Assembly (NCBI GenBank): GCA_022360595.1
Contig: JAKSCN010000579.1
Span: forward strand, 1 to 5,344
Length of the DNA stretch: 5,344 bases
Direction of reading: 5' to 3'
Origin: Chromatiales bacterium
GTDB taxonomy: Bacteria; Pseudomonadota; Gammaproteobacteria; Chromatiales; Chromatiaceae
Below the pieces are notes generated by a model. That model worked only from the letters and a program-made list of their open reading frames with translations, searched no databases and was not told where the DNA came from. This document shows, piece by piece, positions 1-5,344 of this stretch. Numbering within the stretch: the stretch's first letter is position 1; each line of letters begins with the position of its first letter. The translations under genes and the position numbers were made by a program.

Positions 1-1214
1 GCCGGGACGCGATCGGCGAGGAGGCGTTCGAAGCGTTCAAACATGCCGATATCGGCGATATCTTCGGCGTCTGCGGCAAGGTGTTCAAAACCAACACCGG
101 GGAGTTGAGCATCAAGGCGCAAAGTATCGAACTGCTGACCAAGTCGCTGCGGCCGTTACCCGAAAAATTTCACGGGCTCACAGATCACGAGCAAAAGTAC
201 CGGCAGCGTTACGTCGACCTGATCATGAACGAGGATACGCGGCGGGTGTTCCGCATTCGCAGCCAGGCGGTACAGTTTATTCGCCGGTATATGCTCGACG
301 CCGGCTTCGTCGAGGTCGAAACGCCGATGATGCAGGTGATCCCCGGCGGCGCCACTGCGCGCCCGTTTGTGACTCACCACAACGCTCTGGATATGGAGCT
401 GTTTCTGCGTATTGCGCCAGAGCTCTACCTGAAACGGCTGGTGGTCGGTGGCATTGAAAAGGTCTATGAGATCAACCGCAACTTTCGTAATGAAGGGCTC
501 TCCACCCGTCATAATCCAGAGTTCACCATGCTGGAGTTCTACGAGGCCTACGCGGATTACCACAATCTGATGGATCTCACCGAAGATATGCTGCGCTCGC
601 TTACCGAGACTGTATTGGGATCAACCCAAGTGACCTACCAGGGTGAAACCTACGACTTCGGTAAACCCTTTGCGCGCATGTCGGTGAAGGAGTCAATCCT
701 GCACTTCAATGACGACATCAGCGAGGCTGAGCTGGACGATCTGGAGAAGGCGCGTGCGGTGGCTGAACGCCTGGAGATTCCGCTAAAGCCAAGTTACGGC
801 CTGGGTAAAGTGCAAATCGAGATCTTCGAAAAGACCGTTGAGCACCGGCTGATGGACCCCACCTTTATCACCGCCTATCCGACCGAGGTCTCGCCGTTGG
901 CGCGGCGTAATGATGAAGATCCGTTTGTCACCGATCGTTTTGAATTTTTTGTCGGTGGGCGGGAAATCGCCAACGGTTTTTCGGAGTTGAATGACGCGGA
1001 AGATCAGGCCGAGCGCTTTCTCCAACAGGTGGCGGAGAAAGATGCGGGTGACCAGGAGGCGATGCACTTCGACGCCGATTATGTCCGTGCGCTGGAACAT
1101 GGCTTGCCCCCAACCGCAGGGGAGGGCATCGGCATCGACCGCTTGGTGATGTTGTTGACCGACTCGCCGTCGATTCGTGACGTGTTGCTGTTCCCACACA
1201 TGCGGGCGGAGTGA
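1..1214 (+). CDS. lysS: Lysyl-tRNA synthetase, class II (5'-truncated by window edge)
   Basis: This enzyme attaches lysine to tRNA-Lys in an ATP-dependent reaction in the cytoplasm, normally as a homodimer. The reading frame is open from base 3 and runs into the edge, so the GTG at 81 is an internal valine codon and not the start. About 403 residues are present. E. coli LysS has about 505, so roughly 100 N-terminal residues are missing. The first 50 or so residues visible are the end of the OB-fold anticodon-binding domain. All three class II motifs follow: motif 1 with VETPMMQVIPGG (near 318-350), motif 2 with EINRNFRNEG then RHNPEFTMLE (465-536), and motif 3 with GIGIDRLVMLL (1122-1154) then RDVLLFPHMR at the C-terminus. 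EpmA (GenX/PoxA) is excluded because it lacks the OB domain. No frameshift is seen. A hairpin terminator lies 24 bases after the TGA stop. Confidence 0.97.
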   Translation, partial: RDAIGEEAFEAFKHADIGDIFGVCGKVFKTNTGELSIKAQSIELLTKSLRPLPEKFHGLTDHEQKYRQRYVDLIMNEDTRRVFRIRSQAVQFIRRYMLDAGFVEVETPMMQVIPGGATARPFVTHHNALDMELFLRIAPELYLKRLVVGGIEKVYEINRNFRNEGLSTRHNPEFTMLEFYEAYADYHNLMDLTEDMLRSLTETVLGSTQVTYQGETYDFGKPFARMSVKESILHFNDDISEAELDDLEKARAVAERLEIPLKPSYGLGKVQIEIFEKTVEHRLMDPTFITAYPTEVSPLARRNDEDPFVTDRFEFFVGGREIANGFSELNDAEDQAERFLQQVAEKDAGDQEAMHFDADYVRALEHGLPPTAGEGIGIDRLVMLLTDSPSIRDVLLFPHMRAE

Positions 1215-1238
1215 TCGCCCGGTCATTGGGCAGGTATC

Positions 1239-1267
1239 AAAAAGCCGCCAGTTGTTGGCGGCTTTTT
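1239..1267. terminator. Probable bidirectional intrinsic terminator between convergent genes
   Basis: A perfect 12-bp inverted repeat (arms 1239-1250 and 1256-1267) surrounds the 5-base loop GTTGT. The core is the 7-bp GCCGCCA/TGGCGGC stem, extended by an A5 run on the left and a T5 run on the right. Read rightwards, it is a GC-rich stem followed by a T tract, 24 bases after the lysS stop. Read leftwards, it is the same stem followed by five Ts, 45 bases after the stop of the minus-strand HDOD gene. The symmetry and the convergent layout suggest that it ends transcripts from both sides. Confidence 0.88.
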
Positions 1268-1311
1268 AGTGTAGGCCCCGGTTAAATGAGGGCGAGAGGC
1301 CCGAATGAAAA

Positions 1312-2145
1312 TTACATAAACACCTGTTGGACATCGTCAACCTGTTCCGCCACCCCTTCAATATTGATCACCTCGATCTCGGGCTCTATGCCCACTTTGG
1401 CGAAAGAGGGGATGGCGCTCCAGTCGTGCTGGGCCGCGGGGTGTGACTCATCTAACATCTGTAGCCTGGAGACTTGCACCACATCGGTGTAATCGGCTTC
1501 CGGGCCGTTGTCATAGCTGAGATTTTGGTAGTTTCCGGCAACGCTCACCAGGGTTTCGGGGAAATCCCAGGCCTGCAAAATCTGCATGCCTATCGTAGGA
1601 TTTAGATTCTCGATCAACTCGTCCAGGGCCTGGGGATTTTCGATCAGCTCGGGATAGTTCTCCGCCATGGTGAGAATGGGCAAGCTGCCGATGTTGTGGA
1701 TCAGACCGGCCAGCATCGCCTGTTCTCTATCCAGGTGGGAGAGATTTTGGGACAGCACACGCGACAGCGCGGCGATCTGCACACTATCTTCCCAGATGGC
1801 GCGCAGGCGTTTATCCAGAACGTCGGATGTAGCCTGAAAGATCTGCTTCATCGCCAGACTGATCACCAGACTGCGCACCAGCTTGTTGCCCAAGCGGGTG
1901 ATCGCCATCTGGATACTCTCAATGGGAACCCGTCCACGGTAGAGCGGACTGTTGGCCACCTGGAGCAGCCGGGCCGAGAGTGCTGTGTCGGTCGCCACCA
2001 TATCAGCGATTTCGGTGGCTGTGCTGTTCTCCTTTTCAACTGCCTCGCGTACCCTTAGCGCCACTTCCGGCAGGGTTGGCAGGGTGATGTGATTCTGTTC
2101 GATGGCGGATTGAAGTTCCGAGCGAAAGGCGTCTTCATTGATCAT
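1312..2145 (-). CDS. Stand-alone HDOD-domain protein, probable signalling or regulatory factor
   Basis: The 277-residue product is almost entirely one HDOD domain, a non-catalytic relative of HD phosphohydrolases found in bacterial signalling proteins. The family opening is clear at residues 19-35 (HITLPTLPEVALRVREA). It is followed by IADMVATDTALSARLLQVANSPLY (45-69), split here as IADMVATDTALSARLL then QVANSPLY, and by AITRLGNKLVRSLVISLAM (81-99). Where a true HD enzyme has His-Asp, this protein has His150-Asn151 in GLIHNIG, so metal-dependent phosphohydrolase activity is not expected. I see no signal peptide, membrane segment, receiver, GGDEF or EAL domain, so it is probably cytoplasmic. 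The C-terminal stretch from about 248 (FAKVGIEPEIEVI) is acidic and fits the family. The ATG has only a weak upstream purine run (AAGAAG, 11 bases away). It lies 107 bases downstream of ygfZ on the same strand and could be co-transcribed or have its own promoter. Its molecular target cannot be told from sequence. Confidence 0.9.
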   Translation of the reverse strand: MINEDAFRSELQSAIEQNHITLPTLPEVALRVREAVEKENSTATEIADMVATDTALSARLLQVANSPLYRGRVPIESIQMAITRLGNKLVRSLVISLAMKQIFQATSDVLDKRLRAIWEDSVQIAALSRVLSQNLSHLDREQAMLAGLIHNIGSLPILTMAENYPELIENPQALDELIENLNPTIGMQILQAWDFPETLVSVAGNYQNLSYDNGPEADYTDVVQVSRLQMLDESHPAAQHDWSAIPSFAKVGIEPEIEVINIEGVAEQVDDVQQVFM

Positions 2146-2174
2146 TACAGTAATAGCTTCTTGCCGAGTTATTA

Positions 2175-2203
2175 TTGATAACTCTGTAGCGGAAGCTGAA
2201 CAA
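2175..2203 (-). promoter_or_regulatory. Possible sigma-70-like promoter for the HDOD gene
   Basis: Read on the minus strand, a TTGTTC hexamer (2198-2203) is separated by 17 bases from TATCAA (2175-2180), about 30 bases before the HDOD start codon. The match is modest: three of six positions in the -35 element and four of six in the -10. The optimal spacing and the position in the gap between the two minus-strand genes are the main support. The gap (2146-2252) contains no clear terminator for ygfZ, so read-through from ygfZ is also possible. Confidence 0.28.
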
Positions 2204-2252
2204 AAATCTTGAGCACCTTTTCTGTGATCCAGGCCAATTATTCAGCGCCAAA

Positions 2253-3263
2253 TTATTCGGCAAGAGAATAGGGCAGCTCCCGGAACTGCAGCTTAGGGCC
2301 GCTGCCGTCGCCCAGGTGGAGATCGTCGGCTTCCTGGCTACTGACTTCGACAACCGCCAATAGCTCAACCCCCCCTTCCGGTGAAAACTGAGCGTTGACC
2401 ACTTTGCCGGCGCCTTGCCCGGATGCGCTGCTTGGAGATACCAGTTCAGCGCCAGGCTTGGGGAGTTCATCACTGGCGACTTGTGCGAGGTACATTTTAC
2501 GTTTCAACTTGCCCAGGTACTTCATCCGCGCAACAACCTCCTGACCGGTGTAGCAACCTTTGGTAAAGCTGACACCATCGATAAGCTGCATATTGGTCAT
2601 CTGCGGGATAAAAGCCTCGGCGGTTTCAGCATGGACAGTGGGAATACCGGCGCGGATATCGAGCAGTTCCCAGTGCCGCGGAGTTGCTGCGGCGGCCTTC
2701 CCCGCAAGGTTTGTCCAGATGGTGATTAAGCGCCCGGGGGCGCCAATCAACATAAAGCGGGGCTGGGTGCCTGGTATGCGAATTAAAGTAACATCCTGCT
2801 CGGTGCAGCTTGCGCCATCTGTACCGGGTACCTCTGCAAATAACTCACCCAGCACTTCCTCAGCACAATCTCCGGCAATCCCCATTTGCGCCAGTTCGTC
2901 GCTGGCATCTGTAATGGTCACCTTGGACATCAAGACAAACATCGGCAGACGTTTCAACAAAGGCGCCTGGGTGGCGGCGGGCATCTGCAACAAATAGTCG
3001 TCGTTATGCATTGCAATACGGAAGTTGGCGAGCATGCGCCCTTTAGGGGTGCAAAAGCCGCTCATCTGGCTGTGGCTGGCTGAGACCTGTTTGATATCGT
3101 TGGTGAACTGGCCCTGCAGGAAGTCTTCGGCATCTTCACCACTGACGCGGGTCAGGCTCAGATGCGAGAGGTCGAAGATGGCGCACTGAGGTAGAGTGCT
3201 GGCGATATCGACGGGTTCAGGTTGAGTCTGCAAAAAAGCGTTCCATTCACTGTTCATAGTCAT
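2253..3263 (-). CDS. ygfZ: Folate-binding, tRNA-modification-associated protein YgfZ
   Basis: YgfZ is a GcvT-like cytoplasmic protein that binds tetrahydrofolate. In E. coli it supports iron-sulfur enzymes, notably the tRNA methylthiotransferase MiaB. The signature K-G-C-Y-T-G-Q-E lies at residues 235-242 with its conserved cysteine at 237, followed by VVARMKYLGKLKR, as in the family. The N-terminal part shows FDLSHLSLTRVSGEDAEDFL then QGQFTNDI (30-57) and FCTPKGRMLANFRI (70-83), the usual folate-binding-fold segments. The C-terminal barrel follows from about 247 (GAGKVVNAQFS near 284-294). The 336 residues are close to the E. coli length of about 326. Three nearby starts exist: TTG at 3266, ATG at 3263 and ATG at 3257. 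I chose 3263 because an AAGAGA purine run ends four bases before it, and TTG is a rarer start. Glycine-cleavage GcvT is excluded by the signature motif. The gene is divergent from the RNase gene and shares a 134-base upstream region with it. Confidence 0.93.
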   Translation of the reverse strand: MTMNSEWNAFLQTQPEPVDIASTLPQCAIFDLSHLSLTRVSGEDAEDFLQGQFTNDIKQVSASHSQMSGFCTPKGRMLANFRIAMHNDDYLLQMPAATQAPLLKRLPMFVLMSKVTITDASDELAQMGIAGDCAEEVLGELFAEVPGTDGASCTEQDVTLIRIPGTQPRFMLIGAPGRLITIWTNLAGKAAAATPRHWELLDIRAGIPTVHAETAEAFIPQMTNMQLIDGVSFTKGCYTGQEVVARMKYLGKLKRKMYLAQVASDELPKPGAELVSPSSASGQGAGKVVNAQFSPEGGVELLAVVEVSSQEADDLHLGDGSGPKLQFRELPYSLAE

Positions 3264-3397
3264 CAAATCTCTTGGTTTCCAGGCACAACACCCACATGGT
3301 GATGGGCGGTGGGTAATACAAGCCGTTTATTTCTATCAGCGACAGGTTATCATAGCGCCAAGCAAACGTTACTCATAGAAATACTAGTGGATTCCCG
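3264..3397. promoter_or_regulatory. Divergent intergenic region between ygfZ and the RNase gene
   Basis: This region must hold the 5' ends of two oppositely directed genes. The best -10-like elements overlap each other: TATCAT on the plus strand (3348-3353) and TATGAT on the minus strand (3349-3354), each matching five of six consensus positions. The -35 partners are weak. The plus strand has TTTATT at 3326-3331 with a 16-base spacer, and the minus strand has only TATGAG at 3372-3377. A 6-bp inverted repeat, ACCCAC/GTGGGT (3290-3295 and 3309-3314), lies in what would be the ygfZ leader. The existence of promoters here is inferred from gene orientation, and their exact positions are uncertain. 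Confidence 0.35.
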
Positions 3398-5215
3398 ATG
3401 TCCGATTTCCCTCCAGCTCCAGGTGGCCTGGCTCTGTATAAAATTCGTCCGGCACTTATAACTGCCGTAACCGACAAGATCGATATCCAACTGGAAGGGG
3501 GGAAGAGCAAACGGGTGCGTCCCAAGGATATAGCGGTACTCCACCCTGGGCCGCTCAGCTCATTGAGTGACCTCGGTCCTCAAGATGGCAACCTCGATGA
3601 GGCTTGGGAGCTGCTTAGTGGCAGTGAGACCAATCTGCGGGAGCTGGCTGAACTGATGTTCAACGACTTCTCACCAGCCACCGCCTGGGCTACCTGGGAG
3701 ATCGTCGCCGATGGCCTCTACTTTGAGGGTACGCCGACTCAGATCACCGCCCGAACCGAAGAGCAGGTGAGCGCTGATCGTGACGCCCGCGCGGCGAAGG
3801 CTAAGGCGGAACAGGAGTGGGCCGATTTTCTGGCTCGCCTGGCAGCGAAAACCTTGATCGATGACGACCGCAAAAAGCTCGGCGAAGTGGAGCAGGTTGC
3901 ACTGGGACGCGCCGAGAAGAGCCGCATTCTGCAGGCGTTAGGGCATCAAGAGAGTCCACAGAACGCCCATCGGATGCTGGTCAGCGTCGGTTACTGGACA
4001 GAGAACCATAACCCCTATCCGGAACGTCATGGGCTGGCACTGGACAATCCTCGGATTGAGGTGCCTCGCTTGCCGAGTGAAGAGCGCAGGGACCTTACCC
4101 ACCTGGCGGCATTCGCCATCGATGACGAGGGGAGTGAAGACCCGGATGATGCTATCAGTCTGGACGGCGACACCCTCTGGGTGCATGTGGCGGATGTGGC
4201 GGCGCTGATTGAGCCTGATTCTGAACTGGATCTGGACGCGCGCCAGCGTGCCGCCAACCTCTATGTGCCTGAGCGTATCGTTCATATGCTGCCGCCGGAG
4301 ATCACCAGCCAGCTTGGGTTGGGATTGCAAGATATCTCACCCGCGCTCTCATTCGGTATGACACTGGACAATCAAGGCGCCATTACCCACCTTGAGATTG
4401 CCCCCAGCCTGATCCGGGCCAGCCGTCACACCTATGCCGAAATCAACGAGCGGTTGGACGAGGCGCCTTTCCGTGACATTGTCGCATTGACCAACTGTTT
4501 TCTGCAGCGTCGCAAAGCGGCTGGTTCGGCCTCTATCGATCTGCCTGAAGTGAGTGTGCGTGTGGTGGAGGGAGATATTCGCATCCGGCCACTGGAGCGC
4601 CTGGGGAGTCGTCAGATGGTGACCGAAGCGATGCTGATGGTCGGTGAGGCTGTCGCTCAGTACGGTGTTGAGCACGAAATCCCGTTGCCTTTTGCTAGCC
4701 AGAATCCACCGGACAGCCCGCAGGCGCCGGTCGATCTGGCGGGTATGTATGCATACCGGCGTCAGATGAAACCTTCGCGTTCACAATCCCAACCTGAACC
4801 TCATGCCGGCTTGGGGCTGGCCGCCTACACCCGCGCCACCAGTCCACTACGGCGTTATCTCGATCTGGTTGCCCATCAGCAGCTTCGCGCCCACTTGCGC
4901 GGAGATGAGCTGATGGCGATTGGGCAGATCACTGAACGGGTCGCCGCAGTGGATGGCACTACCGGCGCCATTCGCAAAGCGGAGCGCTTCTCCAATACGC
5001 ATTGGAAAATGCTGCTGCTGAAGAAGAACTCTCAGTGGCGGGGGCAGGGCGTGGTGGTTGAACAGGATGAGCAGCGGGCGACTATCCTTATCCCGGCACT
5101 GGCGCTGGAGACGAAAATTCGCACCAAAAAGCCGCTGGAGCTGAACAGTGAAGTGAATCTGGCGGTGCGTGAGGTGGACGTTACTGACCTGACTGCCTGG
5201 TTCCGAATAGTCTAG
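3398..5215 (+). CDS. RNase II-family 3'-5' exoribonuclease with non-canonical N-terminus
   Basis: This is a hydrolytic 3'-5' exoribonuclease of the RNB superfamily, expected to degrade single-stranded RNA to mononucleotides in the cytoplasm. The catalytic block IDDEGSEDPDDAIS (241-254) supplies all four metal-binding aspartates: D242, D248, D250 and D251, equivalent to D201, D207, D209 and D210 of E. coli RNase II. Other active-site equivalents are Y289 (NLYVPERI), Y346 (RASRHTYAEIN), R485 (TSPLRRYLD) and E529 (KAERFSN). An S1-like beta region fills about 545-605. Residues 1-225 do not look like the paired cold-shock domains of RNase II or R. There is a small basic beta-rich segment (11-50), a probable winged-helix segment (66-112), and a charged, probably helical stretch (118-180). 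This resembles the RNB group in which a winged-helix/HTH region replaces cold-shock domains, as in Deinococcus radiodurans DR0020 (family knowledge, not computed). At 605 residues it is shorter than E. coli RNase II (about 644). The start is supported by AGTGGA six bases before ATG. I left the symbol blank because rnb and rnr would mislead. Confidence 0.92.
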   Translation: MSDFPPAPGGLALYKIRPALITAVTDKIDIQLEGGKSKRVRPKDIAVLHPGPLSSLSDLGPQDGNLDEAWELLSGSETNLRELAELMFNDFSPATAWATWEIVADGLYFEGTPTQITARTEEQVSADRDARAAKAKAEQEWADFLARLAAKTLIDDDRKKLGEVEQVALGRAEKSRILQALGHQESPQNAHRMLVSVGYWTENHNPYPERHGLALDNPRIEVPRLPSEERRDLTHLAAFAIDDEGSEDPDDAISLDGDTLWVHVADVAALIEPDSELDLDARQRAANLYVPERIVHMLPPEITSQLGLGLQDISPALSFGMTLDNQGAITHLEIAPSLIRASRHTYAEINERLDEAPFRDIVALTNCFLQRRKAAGSASIDLPEVSVRVVEGDIRIRPLERLGSRQMVTEAMLMVGEAVAQYGVEHEIPLPFASQNPPDSPQAPVDLAGMYAYRRQMKPSRSQSQPEPHAGLGLAAYTRATSPLRRYLDLVAHQQLRAHLRGDELMAIGQITERVAAVDGTTGAIRKAERFSNTHWKMLLLKKNSQWRGQGVVVEQDEQRATILIPALALETKIRTKKPLELNSEVNLAVREVDVTDLTAWFRIV

Positions 5216-5267
5216 GCCTCGCATTTTCCGTTCCGGCTCCATATACTGGCGTCTGATAAAAATATAA

Positions 5268-5284
5268 CTGGCTGCTGCAGCCAG
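5268..5284 (+). other. Small hairpin just upstream of a ribosome binding site
   Basis: A perfect 7-bp inverted repeat (CTGGCTG at 5268-5274 and CAGCCAG at 5278-5284) has a 3-base loop. Its right arm runs directly into the G-rich Shine-Dalgarno stretch of the next gene. No T tract follows, so it does not look like an intrinsic terminator for the RNase gene. It could affect ribosome access to the downstream start, or it may be a chance repeat. Confidence 0.4.
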
Positions 5285-5297
5285 GGGGAGATACCGG

Positions 5298-5344
5298 ATG
5301 TCTGAGAGTCAAGCAATCAAGCCCTTGAGCACATCGGAATTACA
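5298..5344 (+). CDS. Start of an unidentified protein (3'-truncated by window edge)
   Basis: An ATG at 5298 is preceded by a strong G-rich Shine-Dalgarno sequence (GGGGGAG, 5284-5290) with a seven-base spacer. It opens a frame that stays open for the remaining 15 codons, reading MSESQAIKPLSTSEL. This N-terminus is polar and has no signal peptide character, but it is too short to assign to a family. The gap from the RNase stop is 82 bases. It contains TATACT (5242-5247) and TATAAC (5263-5268), both -10-like but without convincing -35 partners. The gene could therefore be co-transcribed with the RNase gene or have its own promoter. The call rests on the ribosome binding site and position only. 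Confidence 0.6.
   Translation, partial: MSESQAIKPLSTSEL

Noticed and set aside
81..83. GTG at 81 as the start of lysS
   Set aside because: The frame stays open to the left edge, and the upstream residues (IGDIFGVCGK) match the OB-domain of LysRS, so this is an internal valine.
156..563. A 135-codon minus-strand open frame inside lysS
   Set aside because: It lies fully antisense to well-conserved synthetase motifs and its translation resembles no family. It is a shadow of high-G+C coding sequence.
783..1226. A 147-codon minus-strand open frame over the end of lysS
   Set aside because: It is antisense to motif 3 and has no recognisable domain.
2231..2252. A sigma-54-type promoter upstream of the HDOD gene, suggested by TGGC and TTGGCC on the minus strand
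   Set aside because: The GG and GC doublets are about three bases too far apart for a -24/-12 promoter.
2253..3263. Annotation as glycine-cleavage aminomethyltransferase GcvT
   Set aside because: The K-G-C-Y-T-G-Q-E signature with its cysteine is diagnostic of YgfZ, and no glycine-cleavage genes are adjacent.
3938..4330. A 130-codon minus-strand open frame inside the RNase gene
   Set aside because: It is antisense to the catalytic RNB block, whose conservation explains the sequence.
3398..5215. Annotation as RNase R (rnr) or canonical RNase II (rnb)
   Set aside because: It is far shorter than RNase R and lacks a basic C-terminal tail. The N-terminus does not show the cold-shock domains of either enzyme.
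5268..5284. The hairpin as an intrinsic terminator for the RNase gene
   Set aside because: It is followed by a G-rich Shine-Dalgarno run and not by a T tract.

Overview
This window is ordinary chromosomal housekeeping DNA from a gammaproteobacterium. The lysyl-tRNA synthetase fragment follows the enterobacterial LysS sequence closely from end to end. YgfZ carries the proteobacterial K-G-C-Y-T-G-Q-E signature. The moderately high G+C content and the HDOD and RNB neighbours would suit a free-living or symbiotic sulfur-oxidising type lineage, but that narrower placement is inference only. I see no mobile element, CRISPR array, tRNA, rRNA or prophage signal, and no frameshift in any of the genes.

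Layout. The left edge cuts into lysS (+), which lacks about its first 100 codons and ends at 1214. A perfect 12-bp hairpin with A and T tracts (1239-1267) separates it from the convergent minus-strand gene at 1312-2145, which encodes a stand-alone HDOD-domain protein. Upstream of that gene, also on the minus strand, is ygfZ (stop at 2253, preferred ATG at 3263). The two minus-strand genes are 107 bases apart. A 134-base divergent intergenic region (3264-3397) separates ygfZ from a plus-strand gene for an RNase II-family exoribonuclease (3398-5215). This enzyme has the complete RNB active site but an N-terminus unlike that of E. coli RNase II or RNase R. An 82-base gap containing a small hairpin and a strong ribosome binding site leads to the first 15 codons of an unidentified plus-strand gene at 5298, cut by the right edge.

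How the genes relate. Three of the four identifiable products act on RNA: LysRS charges tRNA-Lys, YgfZ supports iron-sulfur-dependent tRNA modification in E. coli, and the RNB enzyme degrades RNA 3'-5'. The HDOD protein is probably regulatory. Gene orientations imply at least three transcription units: lysS rightwards; ygfZ, possibly with the HDOD gene, leftwards; and the RNase gene rightwards. Nothing here amounts to a previously undescribed system. The most worthwhile leads are the non-canonical RNase II architecture and the degenerate HDOD protein.
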